64,000 bases of DNA from Psychrobacter sp. APC 3281. GTDB lineage: Bacteria > Pseudomonadota > Gammaproteobacteria > Pseudomonadales > Moraxellaceae. Within the stretch, counting starts at the first letter, position 1. Each line of letters opens with the position of its first letter. The DNA lies in NCBI RefSeq assembly GCF_030407815.1, contig NZ_JASDCS010000011.1, positions 62,001 to 126,000 on the forward strand, in the 5' to 3' direction. The position numbers and the translations under genes are program-made. Below the pieces are notes generated by a model that saw only the letters and a list, made by a program, of their open reading frames with translations, ran no database searches and was not told the origin of the DNA. Below are positions 40,029 to 51,480 of this stretch, one piece after another.

Positions 40029-40525
40029 TGCAACAACAACATCTGATTTCGGTATTGATGGAAAACGAAGCGGGTTCGTTGTCGCGGTTAGTCGGCTTGT
40101 TCTCACAACGTGGCTACAATATCGAAACTTTGAACGTCGCGCCTACTGATGACCCGAGTATCTCACGTCTAACGGTTACGACCATTACATCACCTGAAAG
40201 AATTGAGCAGATCACCAAACAATTGCATAAATTGATTGAAGTGGTTAAAGTACTTAACCTGACGGAGAACGTACACGTTGAGCGTGAATTGATGCTCATT
40301 AAAGTCCGTGCAACAGGCGGTGTTCGTGAAGAGATCAAACGTAGTGCAGATATTTTCCGCGCACAAATCGTCGATGTAAATTCGAACTTATATACGATTC
40401 AAATCGTGGGTGACAAAGCCAAACTTGATGGTTTTATCGATGTGATTGGCCGTGAGCGCATTATGGAAGTGGTTCGCTCAGGTGTGATTGGTATTGCCCG
40501 CGGTGAAAAAACCCTAAGCATTTAA
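40028..40525 (+). CDS. ilvH: acetolactate synthase small subunit
   Basis: The regulatory subunit gives valine feedback and boosts activity. The 165-residue start [20 protein letters not shown] matches the family, with an ACT domain (about 5-80) and a C-terminal domain. The ATG shares a base with the ilvB stop, preceded by GGGGAG. A start at 40001 would add nine residues inside ilvB and is rejected. GYNIETLNVAPTDDPSISRLT is intact. Confidence 0.96.
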   Translation: MQQQHLISVLMENEAGSLSRLVGLFSQRGYNIETLNVAPTDDPSISRLTVTTITSPERIEQITKQLHKLIEVVKVLNLTENVHVERELMLIKVRATGGVREEIKRSADIFRAQIVDVNSNLYTIQIVGDKAKLDGFIDVIGRERIMEVVRSGVIGIARGEKTLSI

Positions 40526-40638
40526 TTATTTATCAAAACCAGTGTAAACCAATAGTTATTTATATAATCAACAAAGCGCTTATCTTAGTTATTATATTGA
40601 CTACAGCATAAGCGTTTACTATCCATGGCAAGCCATGA

Positions 40639-41676
<1,038 letters not shown>

Positions 41677-41728
41677 GTTTTATACAGATAAAAGTCTAAA
41701 TCAGATAATAATCTAATTTAGATGAAGT

Positions 41729-41764
41729 AGCCCGTGTTATCACTTGATAGCATGGGTTTTTTTA
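41729..41764 (+). terminator. intrinsic terminator of ilvC
   Basis: CCCGTGTTATC and GATAGCATGGG form a stem with a central G.U/T mismatch and loop ACTT, followed by seven T. Confidence 0.85.
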
Positions 41765-41973
41765 TGCAAAGTATTTGATAGATGTTTTCCGCTTTGATTT
41801 GAATCAGGGTTATCGGTTGAAAACCATTAATTGCTGCCCAATATAAGCATGCACCTTAACATTGGCTAAAGCGCCTTTGCGATCAATATTCATCATTGTT
41901 CTCATTCGTTTCTAAGTAATTGAAGCGGACGGATGCTTCATTCTCACTTTCTATAGATAATAGGTTGTATGCT

Positions 41974-42405
41974 GTGCAAATATCTTATTCAGACTGGCTA
42001 ACGCCGCAATTCGTATATATTACTCTTAGCGCTGTGGTAGCAGTTTTAATTTGGATAGAAGGGGAGATGCTCAAACAGACCGATGGTAAACTGCCTCAAT
42101 CTAAATTCTTTAAAGTCAGTTCATTGTTAGATACTCTATGGTTCTTTATATCGGTAGTGATTTTATACGTTATTGATTTGACCCCATTAGCTATCGCAGT
42201 GCCTGCAGCATATGGCATATACACGACCTTTGGTTGGATATATGGTACCAAGCTGCTGAAGCGCAAAGGCATCCCTGACTCTCCTAAAGACTTGGTCATT
42301 CCAGCCAAGTATATTGCCTATAGTCAGTCATTTTCATTGGTGTTTTTTGCGTTATGTTTGCTTGTATTGAGTTCAGCATGGCTACCAACATCACCATTGC
42401 AATAA
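41974..42405 (+). CDS. hypothetical inner-membrane protein
   Basis: This hydrophobic protein has about four membrane segments (FVYITLSAVVAVLIWI, LLDTLWFFISVVILYVI, LAIAVPAAYGIYTTFGW and FSLVFFALCLLVLSSAW). No family is recognised. A GTG at 41974 (143 residues) with ATAGG about 9 nt upstream seems a better start than the TTG codons further up. It lies between ilvC and the cold-shock gene, without evident operon partners. Confidence 0.55.
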   Translation: MQISYSDWLTPQFVYITLSAVVAVLIWIEGEMLKQTDGKLPQSKFFKVSSLLDTLWFFISVVILYVIDLTPLAIAVPAAYGIYTTFGWIYGTKLLKRKGIPDSPKDLVIPAKYIAYSQSFSLVFFALCLLVLSSAWLPTSPLQ

Positions 42406-42768
42406 CTAATATTCCGACCTACTATCATCTATATTGACTTATTTAATTAGTAGTTTATTGATGAAGTTGTAGTACATCTATAAATAAAAAATATTTTATA
42501 TCAATTAGATATGGAACTGATTACTATCGATGTTAGCTTGCAACAATAGTTAGTATTTATTTACAAAAATCAGCAATTTAGACTGTTCCTACCATGGAAA
42601 ACTGTTATAATCAGACGGTACTCAAAATATTTGAGGCAAAAAATTCAAATTTTCTTTAAGAACATTTAGCATTTTTGGCCGCCGCATTTAGCAGAAAATA
42701 TTAGGGTATATATCAATTAATCGGTGATGACACAAGTCTCGCCAACAGTTAAAGAGTCAGGAAAATTT
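42406..42768. other. upstream region and long leader of the cold-shock gene
   Basis: The AT-rich 363-bp gap contains a TATAAT (42606-42611) preceded by a weak -35, giving a leader of about 150 nt, typical of cold-inducible csp mRNAs. A cold-box match is not proven. No gene is seen. Confidence 0.5.
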
Positions 42769-42981
42769 ATGTCAGATAAAGTTGAAGGCACTGTAAAGTG
42801 GTTTAATGAAGCTAAAGGTTTTGGTTTTATCGCTCAAGACAATGGCGGACAAGACGTATTCGCTCACTACAGCGCTATCCAAGGTAACGGTTTCAAAACT
42901 CTAGCCGAAGGCCAAAAAGTGTCTTTCATCTTAGGTGATGGCAAAAAAGGCCCACAAGCTGAGCAAATCGAAGCTATCTAA
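42769..42981 (+). CDS. cold shock protein, CspA family
   Basis: The 70-residue OB-fold protein binds single-stranded RNA and acts as an RNA chaperone. RNP1 is KGFGFIAQD and RNP2 is [22 protein letters not shown] is the usual start. The ATG at 42769 follows AGGA; an in-frame ATG at 42724 adds 15 unrelated residues. The leader before it is long, which suits cold regulation. Confidence 0.96.
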   Translation: MSDKVEGTVKWFNEAKGFGFIAQDNGGQDVFAHYSAIQGNGFKTLAEGQKVSFILGDGKKGPQAEQIEAI

Positions 42982-43095
42982 TCTCATTTATTAGGTTAAC
43001 TGCTTGTCAGTAAACTTAATGACAATAAGATTATCAATATGCATTGATTACTTTGTTTGTTAAAACAATAAAAATACTGTATCGACTTTAAAAAG

Positions 43096-43124
43096 AAGCA
43101 ACCTCTTATCAGGTTGCTTTTTTT
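43096..43124 (+). terminator. intrinsic terminator of the cold-shock gene
   Basis: AAGCAACCT and AGGTTGCTT form a 9-bp stem with loop CTTATC, followed by T residues to 43124. Confidence 0.92.
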
Positions 43125-43245
43125 ATGGGACTTTTTTGGTATGACAAAGTGTTCTTTAGATAAAGTGCTATTGATTTTGACGATCAACATCATCAGGTAA
43201 TAATGAACAATGATTTAATAAAGATGTAATAGATAAGGTTGTATT

Positions 43246-43815
43246 ATGAAGTGGGAAAATTGGCTTTCAATTGACTGGCAACAGGTGCTCGGGATTTCTT
43301 TATCCGCTATAGGCTTTTATGTAGGGCTGATGTTGTTTACTCGATTGATGGGTTTACGCAGTTTTTCCAAGCTATCAAGCCATGATTTTGCGATGACGGT
43401 TGGTATTGGTAGTATATTGGCGTCGACGGTATTGTCAGATGAGCCTTCTCTACTTCAAGGGTTATTTGCTGTTGCAGTATTATTCTTGATTCAGGGCGTT
43501 ATTTCAGTTATCAGGCGCAAAATAAAACCGCTAAAAGCTTTGATAGATAATCAAGCTATTATCCTAATGGCTCATGGTGAGTATCTACAAGACAACTTAA
43601 AAGAAGCCAATCTTAGTACTAGCGATGTGCAGGAAGTGCTACGTAAAAATGGTATCAAAGCGAAAACAGAAGTGTTTGCAGTGATTATGGAGACGACAGG
43701 TGATATGAGTGTCATTAAGAATAATAACGTTGAACCTGATTGGTCTTTATTTGATGATATACGTGATAGTGAATTATTGCTTGGTGCTAGTAAGAATGGT
43801 AAGTCGCAGGTCTAG
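43246..43815 (+). CDS. DUF421 domain inner-membrane protein (YetF/YcaP type)
   Basis: The 189-residue protein has three N-terminal membrane helices (about 14-95) with the conserved LTRLMGLRSFSKLSSHDFAM, including the MG(K/L)R motif, followed by IRRKIKPLKALIDNQAIILMAHG and a cytoplasmic domain (about 100-170). The family is widespread and of unknown function; B. subtilis relatives affect spore lipids. AAGG lies 8 nt before the ATG. It appears to be a single gene. Confidence 0.85.
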   Translation: MKWENWLSIDWQQVLGISLSAIGFYVGLMLFTRLMGLRSFSKLSSHDFAMTVGIGSILASTVLSDEPSLLQGLFAVAVLFLIQGVISVIRRKIKPLKALIDNQAIILMAHGEYLQDNLKEANLSTSDVQEVLRKNGIKAKTEVFAVIMETTGDMSVIKNNNVEPDWSLFDDIRDSELLLGASKNGKSQV

Positions 43816-44264
43816 CTTGCCTAACTATTCTCATCCGTTAACTTTGAAGAGATAAATAATAACAAAATATTAAGTAAAGCTAAGGCTTAGAATGCTATAA
43901 AGGTACGAGTATTTTAAGCTACTGAACAATAAAAATCGTGAAACGATGTGCTTATAGACTATTTATTATAGAGTGTTGACAAATTTATGACGCATTATTC
44001 ACGGCGTTGTCTTGACCTTATCTGCCTGCTGACGCAAGATACATAGGTCTGATAATAACGGTTGGCTTAGCTTTAGCAGATTTCATTAGTAAGAGATACA
44101 ATGCTAATATGCTCTTAGATATTGGCTCATCTTTCTTAGTTAACTATATTCTGTTGATGTAGTAATAACCTTGAGCAGTATTTTGAACGACAATTTGAAC
44201 CACAACGAACCTTTGGTTCTTAACTGACAATTTTTAACTCATAACATTAATAAACGAGGAACGT
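43816..44264. other. DUF421-etfB intergenic region
   Basis: The 449-bp region contains a TTGACA at 43976-43981 with only a poor -10, and a small palindrome GAACCTTTGGTTC (44207-44219) about 45 bp before etfB. The second may be an operator but resembles no site I recognise. No gene is seen. Confidence 0.4.
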
Positions 44265-45014
44265 ATGAAAGCATTAGTAGCGGTCAAGCGTGTCATTGAT
44301 TATAACGTAAAAGTTCGTGTAAAAGCCGACAACTCTGGCGTTGACTTATCAAACACTAAAATGTCAATCAACCCTTTTGATGAAATCGCAGTAGAAGAAG
44401 CGGTTCGTCTAAAAGAAGCTGGCGTCATTGATGAGATCATTGTTGCTTCAATCGGTCCAAAAGAGTCACAAGAGCAGATTCGTGCAGCCCTAGCGCTAGG
44501 TGCTGACCGTGGTGTATTAGTAGTAAGTGACGAAAAACCATATCCACTACAAGTTGCTAAGATTCTAAAAAGTATCGCCGAAGCTGAAAGCACTGATATT
44601 ATCTTATTAGGTAAGCAAGCGATTGATGATGACAACAACCAAACTGGTCAGATGCTAGCGGCATTGATGGGTATCGGTCAGGGTACGTTTGCATCAGAAG
44701 TGAAAGTTGAAGGCGACAAAGTAAACGTAACGCGTGAAATCGATGGCGGCCTACAAACTGTTGCTCTTGATTTACCAGCGGTTATCACGACTGATCTACG
44801 TTTGAATGAGCCACGTTATGCTAAATTGCCTAACATCATGAAAGCGAAGAAAAAGCCACTTGATGAGAAAACGCCAGCAGATTTCGGTGTTGATATGACA
44901 TCTAAGCAAGAAATTATTAAAGTCGTGCCACCTGCTGACCGTAAAGCTGGTATTACAGTAGGGTCAGTTGATGAGTTGGTCGATAAGCTAAGAAACGAAG
45001 CAAAAGTCATTTAA
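44265..45014 (+). CDS. etfB: electron transfer flavoprotein beta subunit
   Basis: EtfB pairs with EtfA to take electrons from acyl-CoA and other dehydrogenases and pass them to ETF-ubiquinone oxidoreductase. The 249 residues start [20 protein letters not shown] and contain [19 protein letters not shown] near 37-55 and [25 protein letters not shown] precedes the ATG. etfA follows after 152 bp. Confidence 0.97.
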   Translation: MKALVAVKRVIDYNVKVRVKADNSGVDLSNTKMSINPFDEIAVEEAVRLKEAGVIDEIIVASIGPKESQEQIRAALALGADRGVLVVSDEKPYPLQVAKILKSIAEAESTDIILLGKQAIDDDNNQTGQMLAALMGIGQGTFASEVKVEGDKVNVTREIDGGLQTVALDLPAVITTDLRLNEPRYAKLPNIMKAKKKPLDEKTPADFGVDMTSKQEIIKVVPPADRKAGITVGSVDELVDKLRNEAKVI

Positions 45015-45166
45015 TGTTTTAATGATTGGATACTTCGCTACGGCATATCCTGTACAAGGCTGTAAATTTGACTGCTTTATCTTATATTAAATGATAGTTG
45101 CTCAAATAGCTTTGTACACAAACAACCGCATGAATAGATAATACGAATATATAAAGGACTAAAACC

Positions 45167-46099
45167 ATGGCAATTTTGGTATATGCAGAACATGACAATG
45201 CCAGTCTAAAAAAGGCAACTTTAAACACCATCGCTGCTGCTAAACAAATGGGTGATGATATCCATGTATTGGTTGCTGGTAGTGGTAGCCAAGCTGTTGC
45301 GGATGAAGCGGCAAAAGCAGAAGGTGTGACTAAAGTACTATTGGCTGACAATGCTGCTTATGAGCATCAATTGGCAGGTAACGTGGCGCTATTGGTTGCT
45401 GATATCGCTGGTGATTACAGCCATATCCTAGCGGCTGCGACCACGACTGGCAAAAACTTTATGCCACGCGTTGCTGCGTTACTTGACGTCAGCATGCTGT
45501 CTGAAATCTCAGGTGTAGTAGATGCGCAAACGTTTGAGCGTCCTATCTATGCAGGTAATGCGACAGCGACAGTAAAAACCACAGAAGACAAAGTGGTACT
45601 AACCGTACGTACCACTGCGTTTGACCCAGTGGCAAGCGAAGGTGGTTCAGCTACTGTTGAAACTATCGACAATGTACAAGAAACTGGTAAAGCTAGCTTC
45701 GTTAACGAAGAAATGGCTAAGTCTGATCGTCCAGAATTGACGTCAGCTGGTATTGTTGTTTCTGGTGGTCGTGCCTTGGCAAACGGTGAAAACTTCACCA
45801 AGTACATTGAGCCATTGGCTGACAAGCTAGGCGCTGCTGTTGGTGCATCACGTGCTGCTGTTGACGCAGGATATGTACCAAACGATATGCAGGTCGGTCA
45901 AACGGGTAAAATCGTTGCACCGCAGCTATATATCGCAGCTGGCATCTCAGGCGCGATTCAGCATTTGGCTGGTATGAAAGATTCTAAAGTCATCGTTGCT
46001 ATCAACAATGACCCAGAAGCACCTATCGCTAGCGTTGCTGATTACTTCTTAGAAGCTGATCTATTCGAAGCACTACCTGAGCTAACCAGCAAGGTTTAA
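45167..46099 (+). CDS. etfA: electron transfer flavoprotein alpha subunit
   Basis: EtfA holds the FAD. The 310-residue protein shows an N-terminal nucleotide-type domain and the C-terminal FAD-binding domain with VVSGGRAL, GASRAAVDAGYVPNDMQVGQTGK-like sequence, and AGISGAIQHLAGMKDSKVIVAINNDPEAPI, all characteristic (motifs given in parts). AAAGGA lies before the ATG. A palindromic repeat and a terminator follow. Confidence 0.97.
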   Translation: MAILVYAEHDNASLKKATLNTIAAAKQMGDDIHVLVAGSGSQAVADEAAKAEGVTKVLLADNAAYEHQLAGNVALLVADIAGDYSHILAAATTTGKNFMPRVAALLDVSMLSEISGVVDAQTFERPIYAGNATATVKTTEDKVVLTVRTTAFDPVASEGGSATVETIDNVQETGKASFVNEEMAKSDRPELTSAGIVVSGGRALANGENFTKYIEPLADKLGAAVGASRAAVDAGYVPNDMQVGQTGKIVAPQLYIAAGISGAIQHLAGMKDSKVIVAINNDPEAPIASVADYFLEADLFEALPELTSKV

Positions 46100-46117
46100 T
46101 ATATAGTCACAGAACTA

Positions 46118-46194
46118 CTAAACGGCTACGGCGTTAACCTCCTTAGATGTACTACTTGTACAGTCTGCAGTCGGCTGCCTTGTATTCGTTTTAG
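46118..46194. repeat. palindromic repeat downstream of etfA
   Basis: The element is bounded by CTAAACG (46118-46124) and CGTTTTAG (46187-46194). Its core GTTAACCTC...GATGTACTA..TGTACAGTCTGCAGTCGG-type sequence matches, in order and orientation, the element after groEL. The inner TGTAC/GTACA forms a hairpin. The copy lies between the etfA stop and its terminator. Confidence 0.65.
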
Positions 46195-46227
46195 ACTTCT
46201 TTGACTATATCAGTAGTAGACAGATAA

Positions 46228-46264
46228 TAAAAAACCCACTATCAATTGATAGTGGGTTTTTTTA
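46228..46264. terminator. bidirectional terminator between etfA and the SpoU gene
   Basis: AAAAACCCACTATCAA and TTGATAGTGGGTTTTT form a perfect stem with T runs on both strands, serving the two convergent units. Confidence 0.93.
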
Positions 46265-46305
46265 TGCTTGATAGGTAGGATTTTAATAGCAGTTATAAAT
46301 GGACG

Positions 46306-47100
46306 CTAAGAGTATTGTCTTTGGCGTAAGGTTTCGTAAAGACATAAAGACCCTGCAATCGCTACATTTAAGCTCTCTTGACCATTTGGCTGTGGTAAAG
46401 CGATAGGCGTAGCACATTGCATTAAATCGTCGCTAACGCCTTGGCCTTCATGACCCATAATCCAAGCCACAGGCGCAGATAAATCGTGCTCGTAAATGAT
46501 AGTATCTGTATGTGAGCTAGTCGCCAAAAGCGGCACTTGTACGTGATCTAAAATATCTTGCGTACTCAAGCCCTCATAGATAGTCAGGGCAAACTGTGCA
46601 CCCATACCTGCTCGTAGCGTCTTGGGAGACCAAGCTTGAGCGGTCGCACTGGTACATAGAATATTGCGGATACCGACGGCTGCTGCTGTACGTAGCAGCG
46701 TACCAACATTCCCGCTATCCTGCACGTCGTTCAAGATTAAGCAGTCCTCATCGATCATCGATAGGCTAGGCGTTGGTACTTTGATTATCGCCATGATATC
46801 AATGCCAGTACCCAAGCTACGAATACTCTCATAAAGTGAGTCTGGCAAAGTAAGAATAGGCGTATAAGTGGGCAGGCGAGTCAATACCTGCTGAACTTCA
46901 GGGTGGCTACGCGCTGACTCAGACAGTAGTATCTGGACGAAAGGATAGTCACTACGCAGCGCAGCATCTATCAAATGGACGCCTTCTATGACTGTCTGAC
47001 CGTTCTTTTTACGCTGGCGTGCTTGGGACAACAGTGCTTTCACAAGCTTCACTGTTGTGTTCTTATCTGAGGTAATCAGCTCGGTGGGATTTAATACCAT
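46306..47100 (-). CDS. RNA methyltransferase, TrmH/SpoU family
   Basis: The 264-residue SPOUT enzyme has an N-terminal RNA-binding L30-like region (VKLVKALLSQARQRKKNGQ...) and the knotted domain with motif 1 NVQDSGNVGTLLRTAAAVG-type sequence (about 124-143), motif 2 WIMGHEGQGVS (about 208-218) and motif 3 ALPQPNGQESLNVAIAGSL (about 228-246). It should 2'-O-methylate ribose in rRNA or tRNA. The substrate cannot be assigned from sequence alone. Single gene. Confidence 0.9.
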   Translation of the reverse strand: MVLNPTELITSDKNTTVKLVKALLSQARQRKKNGQTVIEGVHLIDAALRSDYPFVQILLSESARSHPEVQQVLTRLPTYTPILTLPDSLYESIRSLGTGIDIMAIIKVPTPSLSMIDEDCLILNDVQDSGNVGTLLRTAAAVGIRNILCTSATAQAWSPKTLRAGMGAQFALTIYEGLSTQDILDHVQVPLLATSSHTDTIIYEHDLSAPVAWIMGHEGQGVSDDLMQCATPIALPQPNGQESLNVAIAGSLCLYETLRQRQYS

Positions 47101-47205
47101 AGTGGATCGCTTAGAGAAGAGTAAAGGAGTTGTTTAGATAACCAGCATAACGCCTATTATTGATTTAGCATTACGTTGGCTACTCTTAACAGGTGCGTCA
47201 ATCAA

Positions 47206-48189
47206 TTATTTTTCAGAATAATTGACGTGTAAGTCTTTCACGTAATTGACTTCGTTTTTGCTACCGAGTACCACTGGTACACGCTGATGGATATCAGTCG
47301 GTTCGATATCTAAGATACGATTGACAGCGTCTGTCGCACCGCCACCCGCGCGTTCAATCAATAGGCTCATCGGATTGGCTTCATACATTAAGCGTAGTTT
47401 ACCCGCTTTATGAGCATATTTGGTATCAAACGGATAAGTGAACAGACCACCGCGGCATAAGATGCGATGGACGTCACCAACCATGGCGGCTACCCAACGC
47501 GTATTAAAATCGCGTCCACGTACGCCTGTCTCGCCAGCGATTAACTCATCAATGTACTGCTGCATCGGTACGCGCCAGTAGCGATAATTTGAGGCATTAA
47601 TAGCATATTCGCTTGTATCGGCATCAATTTGAACATTGTCTTCTATCAGCACATAGTCAGAAGTCTCTGGATCTAGGCTAAACATCACGACTTTATCAGC
47701 GATGGTTAGCGCTAGTACAGTAGAGGTGCCATATAGCAGATAACCGGCTGCTAGCTGTCTGTTACCTGCTTGCAAATAGTCGCTATTTTCACTGGTTTGA
47801 CCTTGGCGATCATACGGTAAGATAGAAAAAATCGTACCTACTGCCATATTGATGTCGATATTTGATGAGCCATCTAATGGGTCAAATAGTACCAATAGGC
47901 TACCATCGTCATTAGCAGGGGTCGCGTCATCGAGCTCTTCTGACGCAACACCAGCACAATGTGCATTTTTTGCCAATGCATCTAGCAGTAAGTCATTTGC
48001 TAGTACGTCTAGCTTTTTCTGATCTTCGCCTTGAACGTTTTGATTACCAGCTTCGCCCAAAATGTCTGCTAAAGCGCCTTTTCTGAGCAGTTGTGAAATC
48101 GTCTTACCGACATCAGTGACAGTGGTAATCACGTCGTTAAGTGCAGGGCTAGTAGCATGTTGGTTTAGATAGTCTGCTAAGGTCGTCAT
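47206..48189 (-). CDS. fbp: fructose-1,6-bisphosphatase, class I
   Basis: FBPase releases fructose 6-phosphate in gluconeogenesis. The 327 residues include the metal motif [18 protein letters not shown] near 100-117, the upstream ASEELDDA, and the sugar-phosphate region [21 protein letters not shown] near 277-297 (split motifs kept). The gene is divergent from pyrB with 389 bp between them. Confidence 0.96.
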   Translation of the reverse strand: MTTLADYLNQHATSPALNDVITTVTDVGKTISQLLRKGALADILGEAGNQNVQGEDQKKLDVLANDLLLDALAKNAHCAGVASEELDDATPANDDGSLLVLFDPLDGSSNIDINMAVGTIFSILPYDRQGQTSENSDYLQAGNRQLAAGYLLYGTSTVLALTIADKVVMFSLDPETSDYVLIEDNVQIDADTSEYAINASNYRYWRVPMQQYIDELIAGETGVRGRDFNTRWVAAMVGDVHRILCRGGLFTYPFDTKYAHKAGKLRLMYEANPMSLLIERAGGGATDAVNRILDIEPTDIHQRVPVVLGSKNEVNYVKDLHVNYSEK

Positions 48190-48578
48190 AAGGCTTCCTA
48201 ATAAATGGTATGGAAAGTAAAAGAACGGATAGGTGTCAAAGTAAAGAAGTAGGTGGCATTTAGCACACCTGAAATAGGTAAATTCTTAAATAGCTAATAC
48301 GGCATCTTTGTCCCGACCACAAAATCGGCTACACTATATCTATTGTTATTCATTTATAGTTTTGTCAGAATTATTCTCTATGAGAATACAGCATGTCTAC
48401 TCACGCTTTCTGATTGTCTGCTGAGGCTATTTTTTGGTCGAATTTGATTACGGTAAATTGTAGCAAATAAGCGTCAAAATGTCCTTTGTATATATACCTA
48501 TCAGTGATAAATGATCGAACAAAGATGAATAAGTGATTACTATAGACTCATATAAACCCACAATAAAGACTCGCCATT
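48190..48578. other. divergent fbp/pyrB intergenic region
   Basis: The 389-bp region contains a short palindrome ATTCTCTATGAGAAT (48373-48387), a possible operator. No strong promoter pair, leader peptide or gene was recognised. Confidence 0.4.
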
Positions 48579-49652
48579 ATGTCAAATTCTATCGATAGTA
48601 GCGCTACACAACCAGTCTCACCGACTGATTATGCAAAATTTGATCCCAATACGATTCATCAAAGGCTCAATACCTCACTAAGTCGTCCGCAGCTCAACAC
48701 CGATGGCAGTATCAGGCATTTCTTAGGTGTTGAAGGTCTTAATAAAGCACAGCTCAAAGCTATTATCGCAAAAGCAGAGACTTTCTTTGATGAAAACGGA
48801 CAGCTAATCAATCGTCCTGAGTTAGACGGCTATACGGTCATGAATTTGTTCTTCGAACCATCGACTCGTACCCGGACGACATTCGAGGTGGCAGAAAAAC
48901 GCTTGGGTGCTAATGTACTCAATATCGATATCGAACGTTCTAGTACCAAAAAAGGCGAGAGTCTGCGCGATACGCTGTGGAATCTACAGGCGATGACGGC
49001 AGATATTTTTGTAGTACGCCATTCAGCATCAGGTGCCGCGCATTTTATGGCGACAGAGGTGACGCCTGATATTGCTATCATTAATGGTGGTGATGGCTGG
49101 CATGCGCATCCTACTCAAGGAATGCTCGACATGTTGACTATTCATCGTGAGGCACCGCGTCCATTCGAAGAGCTGTCTATCGCGATCGTTGGTGATATTA
49201 AGCATTCACGCGTGGCACGCTCTGATATCAGTGCACTGCAAACACTAGGTGTGACAGACATCCGTGTGTGTGCGCCGCGTACTCTACTGCCTAAAGGTAT
49301 CGAACGTTTTGGCGTGCAAGTATATGAAAACATGGATGAGTGTGTCACTGATTGTGATGTGATCATGGGATTAAGAATACAAAATGAGCGTATCGGTTCG
49401 CCGCTCTTAGCATCATCGAGTGAATACTATAAGCATTATGGGATCACGCCGGAGCGAGTAGCGCTTGCCAAACCTGATGCGCTAGTTATGCATCCAGGGC
49501 CGATGAACCGCGGTGTTGAGATTGCCTCTAGTGTGGCTGATGGCGCACAATCCGTTATCTTAAAGCAGGTAAATAACGGTATTGCCATTCGCATGGCGGT
49601 CTTGTCGCTTGCGATGGAAGGTCAACGTGCTCATCAAGCGGCTGGCAAGTAA
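48579..49652 (+). CDS. pyrB: aspartate carbamoyltransferase catalytic subunit
   Basis: PyrB joins carbamoyl phosphate and aspartate in pyrimidine synthesis. The 357 residues include the carbamoyl-phosphate site [19 protein letters not shown] near 91-109 and [11 protein letters not shown] near 305-315. The N-terminus is extended by about 35 residues relative to the E. coli catalytic chain, as in Pseudomonas-type ATCase, and the following pyrC' gene fits that type. No pyrI is adjacent. Confidence 0.96.
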   Translation: MSNSIDSSATQPVSPTDYAKFDPNTIHQRLNTSLSRPQLNTDGSIRHFLGVEGLNKAQLKAIIAKAETFFDENGQLINRPELDGYTVMNLFFEPSTRTRTTFEVAEKRLGANVLNIDIERSSTKKGESLRDTLWNLQAMTADIFVVRHSASGAAHFMATEVTPDIAIINGGDGWHAHPTQGMLDMLTIHREAPRPFEELSIAIVGDIKHSRVARSDISALQTLGVTDIRVCAPRTLLPKGIERFGVQVYENMDECVTDCDVIMGLRIQNERIGSPLLASSSEYYKHYGITPERVALAKPDALVMHPGPMNRGVEIASSVADGAQSVILKQVNNGIAIRMAVLSLAMEGQRAHQAAGK

Positions 49653-49711
49653 ACAGCCTGCCGCGCGACTTATTCTCATTTATTTCATTTTATTGATACG
49701 GTAATAACGTT

Positions 49712-50923
49712 ATGTCTACCATGCTTAATACGGATGCACCCATTCTTGACCATTTACCAAAAGCATTTAAAGATGCATTGCCACAAACTGCAACAGAAAA
49801 ACTGTCTACACTCGATTCTGACCGTGAGATGTGGTTATTGCCACCACTAGTAGATCTATGCGCGCGCTTGCGTGAGCCAGGCCAGCAGCAACACGGCACG
49901 CTAAAATCAGAAGGCAGCGCAGCTCGTGGTAATGGATTTTTGCATGTAGTCACACCTCCTGATACCAATCCTATTTTAGAAAATGGTTCACTTTTAAAGG
50001 GCTTGCGTGAGCGCGCCTTAAGTGATGGCGGGATTTACTTGCATATTTTGGGTGCATTGACCACAGGGTTAGAGGGCGAACGACCCTCTAACATCGCAGG
50101 GCTTAAAAAGGGCGGCTGTATCGCAGTATCCAATGCGCGTAGACCTTTTCGCAATGATTTAGTATTGCTACGTACATTAGAATACGCGGCGACTTTTGGT
50201 ATGAAAGTATTCTTTTATCCTGATGAGCCAAGTCTGTCTGGAGATGGCGTGGCACATGAGGGCTATATTGCTTCTTATCATGGTCTGCAAGGGATTCCTT
50301 GGATTGCAGAAACTGTTGCACTGTCTACGCAGCTATTGATGGTGGAAGAGACTGGAATCGCTGCTCATTTTAGCCAGTTATCATGTAAGTCTTCCATTGA
50401 GCTCATGCGCTGGGCAAAAGACAAAGGTCTGCCGGTTACGTGTGATGTTGCGATGCATCAGCTGTATTTAACTGATGACAATCTTGAAGGCTTTAATGCT
50501 CAGGCATATGTGTTGCCACCGCTACGTAGCAATACTGACCAACAGGCAATCCGCCGTGGATTAAAGGATGGCACTATCGATGCTATCTGTAGTCATCACG
50601 AGCCATTGAACAGTACCGCCAAAAAAGCACCATTTGCTGAAAGTACGCCAGGTATCTCAAACTTCGATACGTTTATGGCGTTGGCTTGTCAGCTGGTAAA
50701 TGACGATGTCTTAACACTCTCGCAACTGGTAGATAAAATCTGCCTGAATCCTGCAAAAATCGCAGGTATTAGTGAGCAGTATGAAGCTATCGGCGGTGCA
50801 GTATTGGTCGATCCTAACCTTGAGTGGCAAGTAACCGCGCAATCGATGCTATCAAGTGGTAAAAACACGCCGTTTTTCAATCAGCAGTTGCAAGGACGTG
50901 TTGTGGAGACATTCTTTGGCTAA
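49712..50923 (+). CDS. dihydroorotase-like protein, probably inactive (PyrC')
   Basis: The 403-residue protein has the dihydroorotase/amidohydrolase fold but lacks key metal residues. The HxH of the usual DxHVHLREPG is replaced by DLCARLREPG (about 47-56), and the TDHAPH region with the catalytic Asp is changed to CSHHEPL. In Pseudomonas, a similar PyrC' is catalytically dead but is needed to assemble the PyrB dodecamer. The gene lies 59 bp after pyrB, which supports that role. A true dihydroorotase must be encoded elsewhere. Confidence 0.88.
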   Translation: MSTMLNTDAPILDHLPKAFKDALPQTATEKLSTLDSDREMWLLPPLVDLCARLREPGQQQHGTLKSEGSAARGNGFLHVVTPPDTNPILENGSLLKGLRERALSDGGIYLHILGALTTGLEGERPSNIAGLKKGGCIAVSNARRPFRNDLVLLRTLEYAATFGMKVFFYPDEPSLSGDGVAHEGYIASYHGLQGIPWIAETVALSTQLLMVEETGIAAHFSQLSCKSSIELMRWAKDKGLPVTCDVAMHQLYLTDDNLEGFNAQAYVLPPLRSNTDQQAIRRGLKDGTIDAICSHHEPLNSTAKKAPFAESTPGISNFDTFMALACQLVNDDVLTLSQLVDKICLNPAKIAGISEQYEAIGGAVLVDPNLEWQVTAQSMLSSGKNTPFFNQQLQGRVVETFFG

Positions 50924-50978
50924 TTTGCCCCGACAGGATGACCGTCTGCCGCCATCCTCGAAGGATAAAGGGGTTGCT

Positions 50979-51464
50979 ATGAATGGTCAGCAAGAAAAAT
51001 CGCGCAGTACGGCGAGTGAGTCTATTAAAGCGGTGGCCATTTATGAGGTAGTCAAAGGTGTTGGTGCGTTACTAGGAGCAGGGGCATTATGGTGGTGGCA
51101 TACCAATCTTGAGCATTGGCTAACGACCGCAACGGTTACTTGGCAGCGCAGCTTCGGGCATATGCTTGCCCCGCAAATCGATAGTGCCGTACGTATTGCT
51201 CAGCAAGCAAGTAAAAACTGGCCGATGTTTTTATTATTGATATTTGCTTACGCCAGTTTGCGCTTCCTCGAAGCCTATGGCTTATGGCATGACAAAACAT
51301 GGGCGTATTGGTTTGGGGTATTAGGCTACGGGGTATTTATTCCTATAGAAATCTACTATCTGATCGTTAGCCCGTTTGACTGGTTTAAGCTTGGAATATT
51401 GGTTTCTAATCTGCTCATTATTATTGTGGTTTATCGCAATATGAAACGAAAGGGCTTGATATAA
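50979..51464 (+). CDS. DUF2127 family inner-membrane protein
   Basis: The 161-residue protein begins MNGQQEKSRSTASESIKAV and contains four likely membrane segments, with IYEVVKGVGALLGAGALWWW, the DUF2127-type SLRFLEAYGLWHDKTWAYWFG-like block (split here) and IPIEIYYLIVSPFDWFKLG. The ATG at 50979 follows AAAGGGG; the frame continues upstream to 50856 without a better start. It lies 55 bp after the pyrC' stop; a functional link to pyrimidines is unlikely. The family's function is unknown. Confidence 0.85.
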   Translation: MNGQQEKSRSTASESIKAVAIYEVVKGVGALLGAGALWWWHTNLEHWLTTATVTWQRSFGHMLAPQIDSAVRIAQQASKNWPMFLLLIFAYASLRFLEAYGLWHDKTWAYWFGVLGYGVFIPIEIYYLIVSPFDWFKLGILVSNLLIIIVVYRNMKRKGLI

Positions 51465-51480
51465 CGTTTAAGTTTAAGTC

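Noticed and set aside
45015-45166. GGATAC...ATATCC segment between etfB and etfA as another repeat copy
   Set aside because: The ends match only partly and the core motifs are missing.
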